Assembly: GCA_032717465.1 (NCBI GenBank)
Contig: CM064732.1
Location: 33,092,501-33,156,500, forward strand
Source of the DNA: Coenobita brevimanus
Lineage: Eukaryota; Arthropoda; Malacostraca; Decapoda; Coenobitidae
DNA: 64,000 nucleotides
Direction of reading: 5' to 3'
Position 1 is the first letter of the stretch, and each line of letters starts with the position of its first letter. This document shows, piece by piece, positions 47,501-58,360 of this stretch. The position numbers and the translations under genes are program-made. The notes beneath the pieces are model-generated. The model did no database searches. It saw only the letters and a list, made by a program, of their open reading frames with translations, and was not told the DNA's origin.

Positions 47501-48237
47501 TGCTGACTGATACATCTGTGTTTACCTCAGAACTTTTTGCCATTGACAAAGCCATAGACTATGCTCTCAATTCTAGGCATGATTCATTTGTCATATTTTC
47601 AGATTCAAAATCAGCCCTTCAGGCAATTGCATCTTGTATTACGGACTCTCACGAGATCCAGGGCCGCATCGTTAATAAGTTGCATTCATGCAACAAGTCA
47701 TTCACGCTGATCTGGGTGCCTGGTCATTGTCGTATCTACGGTAATGAGCAGGCTGACTTACTTGCAAAGTCGGCTGTAGAGCTCGAGGAGACTTGGGACG
47801 TTCCTCGTGATCTACGGTCGAGTCTCTCTCTCGGAAAGAAATCAATAAATCTTCTGTGGCAAGGTCAGTGGACCAGACTAAATATTCCAACCTGTAAGCC
47901 GTACCTGGGCGACTGGGATACCGCCAACCGCCCCAGTCGCCTGGAAGAAAAAGTGTTGGCACGATTACGGCTTAATGCCACCGTTGTAACACACTTGAAA
48001 CCTTATATGGAAAGACGCTTCCCACCGCACTGTGACATCTGTGATGCGGTGTTATCTATCAGTCATATCATCCTGCGCTGTCGGCGATTTATTCGTGAAC
48101 GTACTTCACTTATAAATTACTGCGGTGCAGCAGACGTCCCCTTCACCCTTTCCACCATCCTGGGTGATGGGGACATTGTTATGACTGATAAATTGATGGC
48201 TTTCTTGAGAGAGACCGGACTGATCAGAGTGATGTGA
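44566..48237 (+). pseudogene. ORF2 of I-type LINE: endonuclease, RT, RNase H, one in-frame stop
   Basis: Begins directly after the ORF1 TAA without an ATG before the endonuclease start (TILQWNCRGIGNKL near 44577). Endonuclease motifs are VVCLQETRLE, LVLGDFNAHHYQW and GSDHLPICLS. TGA at 45427-45429 breaks the linker; the same frame resumes. From 45571 an 888-residue stretch carries RT (DTSPGPDTITYGMI, FRPIVLTSCLCKVMER, FLDVHKAYDMTWRHG, GVPQGSVLSPTLFSIMIND) with catalytic YADD at 46561. RNase H follows (YTDGSKSSE near 47428, TSELFAI, FSDSKSALQAI, WVPGHCRIYGNEQADLLAK). A C-terminal zinc motif (CDICDAVLSISHIILRC) completes it. All catalytic boxes look intact. Confidence 0.9.
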
Positions 48238-48385
48238 CTTTTTTACTGTGTGGTTGTGGTTTTTATCAACAGTAAATATGTATATATTGTAATATTAATT
48301 AGGGTTGACAGTTGACATATTTGAAATAGTTCCTCCTCCCACTGATCTATTTCTAATATAGATGTCCCCTACATTAAGCCAAGTT

Positions 48386-48476
48386 CCTCGACTAACAGTC
48401 ACCAGCTGATGAGTGCAAGTGTGCAATATAGAAAGGTATTGGGCACTTGCAGTCGATGGTGGTCTGCTGGCCGAGG
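48386..48476 (+). ncRNA. Structured RNA module, unit 1
   Basis: Cis-acting fold within the 3' UTR, not a separate gene. The outer helix is 48386-48398 with 48464-48476 (11 of 13 pairs, one of them G-U). An inner 5-bp helix pairs CACCA (48400-48404) with TGGTG (48457-48461). An asymmetric internal loop has TGATGAG on one side and GTCGA on the other. The apical helix pairs 48414-48428 with 48437-48451 (one mismatch), closed by the loop TAGAAAGG. Confidence 0.78.
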
Positions 48477-48623
48477 TTCTTCACTTTTTGTACAAATTAT
48501 GTAAATACATTATATTATCTGGCTTAAGTTATTCTAATTAGGGACGACAGCTGACGTATATGGAAATGTTCCTGACTCGTCTGGTTCCCTTTCATATATT
48601 GATGTCCCCTATATTAGGTTGTG

Positions 48624-48714
48624 CCTCGACTGACAGTCACCAGGTGATGAGTGCAGGTATGTCATGTAGAAAGGCATTACATATCTGCAGTCGATGGTGT
48701 TCTGTTAGTCGAGG
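48624..48714 (+). ncRNA. Structured RNA module, unit 2
   Basis: Same fold as unit 1. The outer helix 48624-48636 with 48702-48714 is fully paired (one G-U). The inner helix CACCA/TGGTG, the TGATGAG and GTCGA internal-loop strands and the loop TAGAAAGG (48667-48674) are the same. The apical helix 48652-48666 with 48675-48689 has different sequence but keeps pairing: four positions show two-sided compensatory change relative to unit 1. Confidence 0.8.
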
Positions 48715-48731
48715 TATTTTTACCATTAGTG

Positions 48732-48750
48732 TCAATCAATCAATCAATCA
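48732..48750. repeat. (TCAA)n junction between two LINE 3' ends
   Basis: TCAATCAATCAATCAATCA lies between the plus-strand I-type LINE and the minus-strand RTE-type LINE. (TTGA)n on the minus strand is a typical RTE-style tail, so it most likely belongs to the latter. Confidence 0.75.
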
Positions 48751-50144
48751 TTTCCTGTGGCACCCTCGGGGATGCATAGGGCCTCGATGAACTCACACCA
48801 CCACATCCTATCTTGTGCTAACTCCTCAAGATCTCCCCAACACTCATCTCCAGCTTCCCGTCTCATTGTCCTCACCCACGTCTCTTTTGGCCTTCCTCGA
48901 CCTCTCCTACCAAGTGACACCCACCCTGGTGTACCTCGTACTATTCCCTGTCTCCTATACACATGTCCTAGCCACTTCCATCGTGAGAATCTAACATATT
49001 CATCGATCGGCTGCACTCCCGTTATTTCTCTAATTCTACTATTTGGTATCCTTTCCCACCACGTAACTCCTAATATTCTTCTAAGTGCTTTATTTTCAAA
49101 CACCAAGAATTTATTTTCCATAGTCACTGTGCTGTACCAAGACTCGTGTCCATAAATTAAGATACTCCTAACCATTACCTTATAAATTTTGATTTTTGTA
49201 TGCACAGAGAAATTGTTATTATTCCAAATATTTTTAAGCATTCCCATTGCCTGATTAGCCTTCTTTAACCTTTCCTGGAATTCAAAGTTCAAAGAACCAT
49301 CCTTGGCTAAATAAGTACCTAAATATTTAAACCTATCAACTTGCTTTACAACCATACCTTCAATTACACATTCCTGCGCATTTTCCATATTCATATTGAT
49401 TATTTCAGTTTTTCCACAATTAATAACCAAACCCACCTTGCGACCTTCACTCACCAAACAGTCCAACACTCTCTGCATCTCTTCTGGCCCATCACAAATC
49501 AAAACTATATCATCTGCATAATCTAAATCCAAAAGTTTCCTGTTCTCTCCCCAAAGTATACCTGCACCGGTTTCTGTTCCAACGCGTTTCATAATGTAAT
49601 CAATGACCAATATAAATAGTAAAGGAGATAGAACACCACCTTGAATTACTCCGGACTTGACTTCAAACGAATCACTAAGACAACCATCAACCATCACTTT
49701 ACAAAATGTGTCCTCATGCATGTTCATAATGACCCTCACAAACTCCTCTGGTATTCCATAATGTCTCATGATCTTCCCCATAGTCTCTCTCGAAACACTA
49801 TCAAAAGCCTTTTCAAAATCAACAAAACAAAGACTTAACGGTACTCTCATTTCATTAACTTGCTGCATCAAATGCCTAACTATAAAGATCTGATCATTGC
49901 AACCACGTCCCTTTCTAAAACCAGCCTGTTCATCCCTCAGAATACCCTCAACCACCGGCTCCAACCTATTTAACAACACTCTACTGAAAACTTTCAAAGC
50001 TATCGGTGACAAAGAGATTCCCCTCCAATTACCACATTCACTCAGGTCTCCCTTCTTCGGAACTTTAACAATTACACCATTCTTCCAAACTGATGGTAGT
50101 AACCCCGTCACCCATATCTTATTGAATAGCTTGGTCAAGATCAT
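48744..50144 (-). CDS. Reverse transcriptase of RTE-type LINE
   Basis: 466 residues. RT motifs are NGVIVKVPKKGDLSECGNWR, DEQAGFRKGRGCNDQIFIVR, CFVDFEKAFDSVSRETM, SGVIQGGVLSPLLFILVID and catalytic YADD near residue 207 (LDYADDIVLI). Then FKYLGTYLAKDG, RWKWLGHVYRR and a GRRGRGRPKETW tail. The ORF ends inside the 3' tail. It is joined functionally to the upstream endonuclease frame; one base is apparently missing at the junction, so the present copy would not make the full protein. Confidence 0.91.
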   Translation of the reverse strand: MILTKLFNKIWVTGLLPSVWKNGVIVKVPKKGDLSECGNWRGISLSPIALKVFSRVLLNRLEPVVEGILRDEQAGFRKGRGCNDQIFIVRHLMQQVNEMRVPLSLCFVDFEKAFDSVSRETMGKIMRHYGIPEEFVRVIMNMHEDTFCKVMVDGCLSDSFEVKSGVIQGGVLSPLLFILVIDYIMKRVGTETGAGILWGENRKLLDLDYADDIVLICDGPEEMQRVLDCLVSEGRKVGLVINCGKTEIINMNMENAQECVIEGMVVKQVDRFKYLGTYLAKDGSLNFEFQERLKKANQAMGMLKNIWNNNNFSVHTKIKIYKVMVRSILIYGHESWYSTVTMENKFLVFENKALRRILGVTWWERIPNSRIREITGVQPIDEYVRFSRWKWLGHVYRRQGIVRGTPGWVSLGRRGRGRPKETWVRTMRREAGDECWGDLEELAQDRMWWCEFIEALCIPEGATGND

Positions 50145-50146
50145 TA

Positions 50147-51724
50147 TTAATCTATCCCCTCCACTTTAAACATTTCCGGAAATAAACCATCCTCCCCTGG
50201 TGCCTTATTATTCTTTAACTGTTTTACTGCTTTCTCCACTTCTGCAAGCCTCAACTCTCCTGTTTCTATATTTAAATCTTCCTGAGCACACGGTATATCC
50301 TCTTCTGGTGGTATTGGTCTATTAAGAACTGTCTCAAAATGCTCTTTCCATCTATTTTTAATATCTCCATCTTTGGTCAATAAATTTCCTTCCCTGTCTC
50401 TAACTGGTATTTCCTTGCGTTTACCTGCATTACCACTCAGTTCTCTAATCGATTCATATGCTATTCTTTGACTCTGTCCATCATTTTTGTTTATTAAGAT
50501 TTCAGTCTCTGCAACCTTTTCATCCACACATCTTCTTTTATCTCTCCTAGCTAACCTTCTTACTTCTGAATTCAAACTCCAGTACGCAGCTCTTGCTAAT
50601 TCAATCTCTCGTTCATCAACGCATTGCAACTCACTCCTCAATTTAGCCTCACCTCTCTTTTTTATCATATCCCACGTTTCCTCTGATATCCATTTCTTTC
50701 TCCTGAAGCTATGTCTCCTTCCAATCGTACATTCAGCAGTCTCATGCAAAACTTTGTTCACATCCTCCCACATCTCATCTACACTTCTCTCCCCCTCTTC
50801 CAACGTTTCCAACACCAAAAACCTATTTCTGCATTCTAATCTGAATTCCTCCTTTTCTTCTCCTTCCCTTCTAAGCTTAACAATATCGTATCTACCAACA
50901 CCAGATTTTTCCTTCTTCTGATTTTTAAGTTTAAACCTTATTTTTGCAATGCTGAGTTGATGGTCACTACCAATATCCGCTCCCCGTTTAACATGAACAT
51001 CTAGCAGAGAACTTCTATGCCTCCTACTGATAGCGATGTGATCAATCTGATTTTTATATTTTCCACACGGCGACACCCATGTTGTCTTGTGTATATTGCA
51101 ATGCTGAAAGAGTGTGCCCCCGATGACTAAGTCATTTGCTAGACAGAAGCTTCCAAACCTCACTCCGTTTTCACTCATCCTACTACCAACTCCCATCTTA
51201 CCCATACATGCCTCAAATCCCTCATTTGAACAGCCCATTACTGCATTAAAGTCTCCAACGCAGATCAAAACATCATGTCTAGGTACCCTTCCTACTCCTT
51301 CTTGCAACTTTTCATAAAATGTGTCTTTCCTTTCATCGAGTGCATCATTAGTAGGTGCATAACACACAAACAGACTGATGTTGCCATGATTTGATTTAAA
51401 CCGTGCGTATAACAATCGCTCATCTATAGGATCCCACTCACATAAAGCCTTATTTGCCTTACAACCCAGCAACAATCCTACTCCCTGATAATGCATTCCG
51501 TCCTGTCGACCAGATATCAATAAACGTATACCATCCTCCAAATCCAACTTATCGACTCCAGTTAATCTAGTTTCTGTCAGAGCACAAATATCAAGTCCGT
51601 AATTTTGAAAAACCTTCACTAACTCATCGATTTTACCGTCATGATTTAGCGTTCTCACATTCCAGTTACCAATTTTAATTGTATTTTTTGCATTGACAAA
51701 GGAATTATATTGTAATTGAGGCAT
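50147..51724 (-). CDS. AP endonuclease and linker of RTE-type LINE
   Basis: 525 residues from ATG 51724 (MPQLQYNSF). Endonuclease motifs are KIGNWNVRTLNHDGK (near 17), CALTETRLTG (near 48), CVGDFNAVMG (near 155) and IGSDHQLSIAKI (near 245). A charged linker leads to the RT start (KNNKAPGEDGLFPEMFK) at the C-terminus, where the register changes. The domain would nick target DNA. Coding is otherwise uninterrupted. Confidence 0.91.
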   Translation of the reverse strand: MPQLQYNSFVNAKNTIKIGNWNVRTLNHDGKIDELVKVFQNYGLDICALTETRLTGVDKLDLEDGIRLLISGRQDGMHYQGVGLLLGCKANKALCEWDPIDERLLYARFKSNHGNISLFVCYAPTNDALDERKDTFYEKLQEGVGRVPRHDVLICVGDFNAVMGCSNEGFEACMGKMGVGSRMSENGVRFGSFCLANDLVIGGTLFQHCNIHKTTWVSPCGKYKNQIDHIAISRRHRSSLLDVHVKRGADIGSDHQLSIAKIRFKLKNQKKEKSGVGRYDIVKLRREGEEKEEFRLECRNRFLVLETLEEGERSVDEMWEDVNKVLHETAECTIGRRHSFRRKKWISEETWDMIKKRGEAKLRSELQCVDEREIELARAAYWSLNSEVRRLARRDKRRCVDEKVAETEILINKNDGQSQRIAYESIRELSGNAGKRKEIPVRDREGNLLTKDGDIKNRWKEHFETVLNRPIPPEEDIPCAQEDLNIETGELRLAEVEKAVKQLKNNKAPGEDGLFPEMFKVEGID

Positions 51725-51840
51725 TAGTGTAGGTCTAGCTATTTGTCTCTGTAGGATTTAGTATAGGTTAGCGATTTGTCTGTTAGGTGATTAGTTTTAG
51801 GGTCTTTACATTAGGTATTTTAGTTTATAAGTAATATAAG

Positions 51841-52120
51841 GTTAAAAAAATAAAAAAATAAAAAATAAAAAAGATAATAAAAATAAAATTACAAAAAAAT
51901 AATAAAATAAAAATTATTATATATATATGTACGTGTGCATGAAAGTGTGTATGTTCATATGCATGGGTGTGTGTATGTATGTATGTATGTATATATATAT
52001 GTTCATGTATATATGTATATATGTGTAAATATATATACATATATATAATTTGCCTTAATGACCAGGGGCTCCGGCCTCAATGGTCGATAGGCAAAAAAAA
52101 AAAAAAAGAAAAAGAAAAAA
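51841..52120. repeat. A-rich stretch, (GTAT)n/(TA)n and a poly(A)-tailed hairpin
   Basis: A-rich imperfect AAAATA to 51915, then GTGT/GTAT/TA repeats to about 52048. At about 52050-52094 a small hairpin (TTGCCT...AGGCAA outside, GACC...GGTC inside) is followed by a long A run, resembling a retroposed short RNA. Identity unknown. Confidence 0.55.
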
Positions 52121-54545
52121 AAAAAAACGATAATTTTTGTGAATATATTATTCCTGGATTGTCTATAGCTATAATATAGAGTGATTGTGATTATAATGCT
52201 GATTCCCACAGTAGCTGTGGGGAAGGTTACAAATGTTAAAATTACTGTATGTGGACGAATAAACCACACTGTGATGGGCAGCGGGGAGCATTCACCAAAT
52301 TAGAAGCAAACAACAGATAATATTATGAGGCAACGAAGATACAGTTGCGGTATCCTCATCCGCCTTGTTATCCAGGCCTTTACTGTTGCTTCACCACATA
52401 CGTGCATTATTTTCCTTCAGTCTCTGTCTCTTCTATTACTGTTACTTTCCGGTATCCTCATACTGCGTGCCGTCATAATCCTTAGGGGGTTTCTAGTCAT
52501 CCGGTCCTATAACGCCTACTGTATTACATTATTAAGGACAAATAAACAAACAATGCAGCTCTTTTATATATATAGATTGTCAGTGGATCATTACATTATA
52601 CATTATATCCTTTGGCCTGTGACATATGAAAAACACATTTTGAAAAAAAAAAAACTGCAGTCACTGTTATTACAGCCTTGATATTCGTTTTCTTTATTTT
52701 CAGCACAATCATGTATTACTGCTGTTGCTAAGGTCTTAAGCTGGTCCTACTACATCTACAAGTATGATCCATCCCAAAATACCATCTACCTGGTAGGAGA
52801 CAGAACACTTCAAACCTTCACACTCACGCCGGAAGCTTATTTCTAACAAAATTGTCAACTTCATTGCTGGAACCCTACAACCACTTTCTCTTGTAGAAAG
52901 AGGGGAATTTAAATAGTTAACATGTACATTGGACCCTTGATATATTTTCCCAAGTCGTAGCAATTTATCAACAATCTTTCTAAAAAATAAATGTGAAGAG
53001 CTCCAACAAAGTGCTATCTCTATAATGAAACATGTCCCAAACATTAGCCCTTAAATTCCAGGCGTGTTTATGCAGTGCACCCCTTCCCCCACAGTACATT
53101 TTTCCCCAACAGCTCTTTTTCATACACACATACCTTAGCAACCACACATCATACAACATTCAGATAAGGCTTATATAACCCAACAGTCCTTTTTCTTTCC
53201 AAAGCAAATATGTATGATGTTGTGAAGAAAAGGTTACATTTGGGGGTGAGTTAAACTACATTCGAATTCTAACCCCTGGCCATGTCCTCAGCATGCACAT
53301 GTGCTGGTCTGTGCAGGCCAGTCATGTTATCCCCCTGTCTTCTCGCTCTGCCTCTTTTCATTCCCTACTCAAGACCCTGCCTCCTTTTGTCACTGTCTTG
53401 GAGCATGTTTCATCAACTCTGTGCCTTTGGCTCACCTGAATCCCAGATTTCCAGCCATTCCAGAATGGCACTGTGTCTAAGGGTGTGTGTGGTTGCACAA
53501 AAAGTGCACATTTACTTATAAATATACTCGGGAAAATGTTCAGTACTCAAGTTTTCTGTAATCTCCAATGTTTTCTTCATTATCTCTGTATGTTTCTCAC
53601 TTTACAAACACTTACTTTGCTTCATTTCACCTACTGCCTTTTCACTTTTTTTTATGAGTACTTATTATATACTGGGAGTCACACATATTATTTACAATTA
53701 CTTTCCACAAATGTCTCTCTTGTAAGATTTCTGAAGGTGTCGCCGCTGCTGTATCACACGTCACAATCACGTTATCCATCGGAATATTATGAAGGCTTTC
53801 ATTGTACATATTTGCATCACTCTTTGAGCTTATTCTGTATATGAACTTAGGTATGCTATTTACAGTAGCTGTGAACAAACATCACTGTCATATGATTTCT
53901 GAAGGCATCTGTCCCGCATGTATTTTCAGTGTCAGAACTGCGATATTTATAGGGATGTCACATGATAACTGTTTACCGAAGTAGTAGCCAGAGAAATATT
54001 TTCCAATATTGACACATTCTATCACATCTCACACTTTCCCTATCATGAAGAGTCACCACGTGCCACTACCCAAAATAATTCATAAACGTCACTATCGTTT
54101 ACAACCACTACACACCAGTTGCTAGAACTTTCCTAGTACATGGAATTAAAGGTAGCACTTTGGGCACAGTGGCACCTGGCACTCCACACACCTGTACATT
54201 GTCTCTCTCTGAACTTTCATTCGTACCTGCGAGATGCCACAGACATGGTATTGCTTGAACTGGTCCCTACCTGCCTCACTCCTGCTAATATTAATGAGGC
54301 GGTGCTGGCCCGCGCCTACTGGTGAGGAATAAAATGAAGTAGAATGCGACTTCAGTACAAGAAGTCACTGTGGTGGCACAACAATGAATGGTTCAAGTCA
54401 CGCGCTCAGCTGAGTCAACCAACTAGTGTAGGGGAAAGGGTGGGAAAAAGTCCCAGCCAGTCATTCAAAGCATGGCGAGTGAGCAGTCACGTGTCTGCAC
54501 AGCATTTGGAGGCCCCCCGACTCCCTGCCCCACCCCATGCCTGTA
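52121..54545. other. Unassigned DNA
   Basis: No gene recognised. ORFs of up to 123 codons lack family features or codon bias that I can see. 52540-52570 repeats words seen at 9890-9934 (aaggacaaa, aaacaaacaa, gctctttta). Confidence 0.55.
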
Positions 54546-54549
54546 CGAG

Positions 54550-55837
54550 GTCCGGACTTTAAGGGTTAATATTACTGTAGATATCTGGAGTAACAGAATA
54601 ATGAATAGATTTCTAGGAGTGACTGCCCACATCATATATGACTGGAAGCTACACTCAGTAATGTTATCCTATCAGAGATGTACAGGTCCTCCCCCCTCGG
54701 AGAATATCCTTGCTCACATTGAGGATGTAGTTAATTTCTCTAAGATCACAAACATAGTGTCTTATGTAATAACAGACAATGCATCAGACATGATTAATGC
54801 TTTCTGCTTAGCTGGACCCAAGCCCTAAAAACATCATATTCTACAGGTACATAGGTCTGACAGGAGTTCAGAAAATGACTCTGAATCAGACAGTGAATCA
54901 CTATATGTACAAAATTCTTCAGATGATGTATTAAGTCTCCTTCCTGAGCATGACCCCTGTTTTTCACTCATTCTGCAGCTGTAAAGGATGGAATGAGAGA
55001 AGCTGGATCACTACATAAGGTTGTAAATAAGGTGTCTGCTCTGCTAGCGAATGAGCACGATGGAATTCTGAAGTTAATACGATTATGTTCTTACTGAATA
55101 TTCCTGAGGAAAAGTTAGACAAACTATAAACTATTGTATCTAAGTCTACTTATCACGGTCGGTCTGTGCTTACTGAACTGATTGCAGTCTTGGCACCTTT
55201 TGCTGAAGCAACAAATTTCACACAGGGTCAGAACATTTTCACAATTAGCTACAGTAGGTCACACCATGTGTTCTAGGGATGAAATCTGAGTTCAGTAACA
55301 TGCTCTCAATGTACAAATCATCTTGTACTGAAACTTAGTCAATCCAGACTCTACTGACACCTTATGATGTGCATTCTGTCTTTTGTTTATGCTTTTGTAG
55401 ATCCCAGATTCAGATTCAATTGGTGCATTAATAATCTGGGTACATACGACTTTACACGCAGTTTTTTTCCGAAAGAAACTGAAAAGCAGCAACAGAATAC
55501 TATTGACACAGTAAACTCACAAAACGAAGAAAGAGATCACCTTTTCCCCAACTCCAAGCAAAAAAAAAAAAAAAAAACATTTAGCTTTATAGCCACACCT
55601 AGTCGTCCAGTTCTGCCCATTTCATCACTTGTGGAAGTAGAACTGAAGAACTACTTAGAGAGCCCATTGCTTTTCTGGACATCTCAAGGGACTAATTACT
55701 TATACACATCAGGACTAGCTAAGAGCTATGCAAGCGTTCCAGCCTCCTCTCCTCCAGTGGAGCACACATTTAGTATTGGAGGGAAGATACGCAGAAGTGA
55801 ACGTTGCAGTCTCTGTTATAAGACATTAAAGATGTAA
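54550..55837 (+). pseudogene. hAT-family transposase relic
   Basis: The core start near 54565 reads VNITVDIWSNRIMNRFLGVT then AHIIYDWKLHSVML and VITDNASDMINAF (to about 54830), as in the hAT RNase H-like domain. The C-terminal dimerisation region near 55600-55837 reads VELKNYLESPLLFW, YASVPASSPPVEHTFSIGGK then RRSERCSL. Between them frames are broken by stops and indels, with an A run at 55560. No N-terminal BED finger or terminal repeats identified. Transposase would have moved the element by cut and paste; this copy is dead. Confidence 0.8.
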
Positions 55838-55996
55838 ATATTCAGTAAGAATAATGTACAATTGTCGGATGCATATTAGTATCAAATTGGTTTGTGGGTG
55901 AAGAAGTAATTGCATTTTATCTATTGTTATATATACAAAAGTAATACTCCATTTTCTAAAGATACCATTGTTCAGCTAATTTTATAGTAGCTTGTA

Positions 55997-56636
55997 GTTG
56001 GATGGTGAGGAATTGGAAAATGTGAGTACGTTTAAGTACTTGGGTAGTGTGAGGAGTAAGGATGGAGGTTTGGAGGGTGAAGTGCTTGGAAGGGTACAGC
56101 ATGGAAGAAAGGTTGCTGGTTCCTTGAAAGCAGTGATAAGAAACAGGGAAGTGAGCATGGAAGTGAAAAAGTTACTACATGACAGTATTGTGATACCAAC
56201 TCTAACGTATGGAAGTGAAGCTTGGACGTTGCTAGAAGGACACAAGTCAAGAGTGAGTGCAGTGGAAATAGTTATTTAAGATGGAGTCACATGGAGAGAC
56301 AGGCTGACAAATGAGAATATAAAGGAGCGTTGTGGTGTGGAAGTGGATGTGATAGGAAGCGTTAGGAGGAATACACTGAGGTGGTTTGGCCATGTGGAGA
56401 GGATGGAGGGTGAAAGACTGACGAAGAGCGTGTATGTGAGTGAGGTGGAGGGGGGAAGAGGGAGGGGGAGGCCGAGGATGAGATGGAGGGATGGGGTGGA
56501 GAGGTATATGAGAGGGGGGGGGGTTGGGAGCGGGGCAGTGAAATGGCGGGGGACAGGGCGACATGGAGGCGATTTGTTTGTGGCCACCCCGAACGGGATT
56601 GAGGCGTCTGGCAATAGATAGATAGATAGATAGATT
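55997..56636 (+). pseudogene. LINE family B, 3' fragment with (GATA)n tail
   Basis: Homologous to 28013-28646. Frame pieces are [19 protein letters not shown], then [15 protein letters not shown], then after a stop and small deletion near 56280 [19 protein letters not shown]. It ends GGCAATA followed by (GATA)n at 56614-56634, showing the family's original tail. 5'-truncated. Confidence 0.92.
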
Positions 56637-57249
56637 GTAGTTTTCATATATTTCATATACAGTATTTATCCAAAATCCCCTTTTCAGTTGTCCTTCATCA
56701 GTTCTTCATGGGCAAATTACCATGATTTTTTTAAAAACAACTATCTCTAAAACTCTGAAAAAATAAATGTGAAGCCTTCAAGATGAGTCTTCTAGAGGCT
56801 TGGCTTAGTATTATATCATACTTTGTGCTTCCAATTTAACTAGCCTACTAAAAATTAAAAATACTGATATGTCTATTGATACACATGAGATTACTTTGAT
56901 ATCTTGGTACTGAATAATGGCACCAGTCATGAAGTCATTTACCATTGCATAATTTAAGTACTGTACTAGGCTGACCTATAGCTAGAAGTTATTTTTTAAC
57001 GACAGGTATTCAAGAATGCATTCATGGATACATTCATAAAGTATTTGTATTCATATTTGAATCCAGTATTTCTTTGTATTCTTGTTCGTATTTGTGGAAA
57101 TTTCAAGTATTCTTTTGTGTATTCAGATGCTTAACTTTTGTATTCACTTCATCCCTGGCAGTGACATGCAGCCTTCAGTATGCAGTGTTACACCTATTCT
57201 GGCAGTTTCTTTAACTGGGACCTTATCATCTTGTAAAATTAGGATTCTG

Positions 57250-57308
<59 letters not shown>

Positions 57309-57954
57309 AGGTAGGTAGGTCTGGAAACAGGGTTTGTGGAATCATATTATGGCAGTGGATGTAGGAAAGTATTACCGGTACAATAAAACATCCACTGGAG
57401 AATTTTAGAGGTAGGAAAATTGAGACAGTCATTCAAAACCTCAGCCCACTCTCAGAAGCATGATTGTTACAAACTTTTTTGCAGTGAGTGTAATTATAAT
57501 TGCTTTAATTGTCTTCAGTTTACGGAAATCAGCTTACTTATAGTCAGATACTTTCTCGTATCTTGCCTTGACACTGAATTTAATTTAATGTTAAATGGAA
57601 CTATATGGACATTACTGGTACTAATTTAATCTCATACCATCACATTACTCACAAAACTCACTGATGTTCCCAATACGCGATCGATGATAATTGCGTCACA
57701 TATTGCATAATTAACGAACTGATGCAATAAACATTCCTCCAAGTTTTTATGCAGGTCTAACTCTGGGTGTGAACAAGGGACTTCTCCCTATTTAGGAACT
57801 GGTAAATTTAAATCAACAATGATTATAGTACTTTGGTTACAAGAGAAATCAGCAGTTTGAATGTACTGTAGATTTCACTGCAGGTATCGCATTTGTCCCG
57901 ATAGGTGAGAATTTAACCAAAGCACCGTTCGTTTCGTTTTAAGAGTTCCTCCAC
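56637..57954. other. Unassigned DNA with (CA)n
   Basis: No gene recognised. (CA)n at about 57252-57310, with one AACA interruption. Confidence 0.6.
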
Positions 57955-58090
57955 CTATAGTGGAGGCCGGGCAATACATTGCCCCGGTCGGTGGGTGTGA
58001 TCTTTTTCATACTAAGGGGGAAGACAGGGCCTGAGGGGTCCTGAGGCGCCACCAAGCACACAAGCCCTGTCTTCTGCTTTTTTTTTTTGG
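57955..58090. other. Hairpin-rich segment ending in a T run
   Basis: Three perfect or near-perfect stems follow one another: CCTCCAC..GTGGAGG near 57970, GGGCAAT..ATTGCCC near 57987, and an 11-bp stem GAAGACAGGGC (58020-58030) with GCCCTGTCTTC (58065-58075). 'tgctttttttttt' then follows, like a polymerase III stop, and then a G run. It could be a small RNA gene, a retroposed RNA or an element end; I do not recognise it. Confidence 0.45.
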
Positions 58091-58360
58091 GGGGGGGGGG
58101 AGAACCAATGCACCAGTGTACTATGGGATTTCTTTTTTGAGCTGATGGTAAAATACTATCAGTGTTTTCAAGACAAGGTTTAGTAAGTACCTTTTAGCTG
58201 CAGAGGTGTGTTTTATAACACATTTCTGGCACGGCATACACGTGCAAAATGAGGTGTTTTGACGAGCTGTTTTGACCCACTTATACTTTACCAAACATTT
58301 GTAAATTCTGGCAAACAAACTTTAATATTTCCGCTAACATTTCGAATAAACTGGAGGTCC

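Larger units (their letters stand above)
42891..48735 (+). mobile_element. I-type LINE with ORF1, ORF2 and structured 3' UTR
   Basis: About 5.8 kb. It has a GC-richer 5' UTR to 43227 (5' end not certain), ORF1 43228-44565, ORF2 44566-48237 and a 3' UTR with two tandem 239-bp units. The element ends at or in the (TCAA)n at about 48732-48750. ORF1 and ORF2 lie in the same reading frame. Only three in-frame stops and no frameshift occur over 5 kb, so the copy is young. The RNase H domain places it with the I/Nimb-like group. Confidence 0.9.
48297..48735 (+). repeat. Two tandem 239-bp units in the I-type LINE 3' UTR
   Basis: Unit 1 begins near 48297 and unit 2 near 48536, each opening 'aattaggg.....cag.tgac'. 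Shared blocks are 'gatgtcccctayatta', 'cctcgact.acagtcaccag' and 'gcagtcgatggtg'. The units are well diverged in between, so the duplication is old or the family carries it ancestrally. Confidence 0.88.
48744..51840 (-). mobile_element. RTE-type LINE, near full length
   Basis: About 3.1 kb on the minus strand. It has a short 5' UTR (51725-51840), endonuclease-RT in one reading path with a single one-base register change near 50150, almost no 3' UTR, and a (TTGA)n tail. Compact length, APE endonuclease, no RNase H and tetranucleotide tail fit the RTE clade. The 5' side is A-rich. Confidence 0.87.

Noticed and set aside
48386..48476. Reading the 3' UTR module as a hammerhead ribozyme (CTGATGAG in unit 1)
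   Set aside because: The opposite strand is GTCGA, not GAAA; unit 2 has GTGATGAG, and there is no room for helix I. A kink-turn-like internal loop is possible but unproven.
52736..53044. 102-codon minus-strand ORF as a possible host exon
   Set aside because: No recognisable domain, no convincing splice context, stops nearby in all frames.
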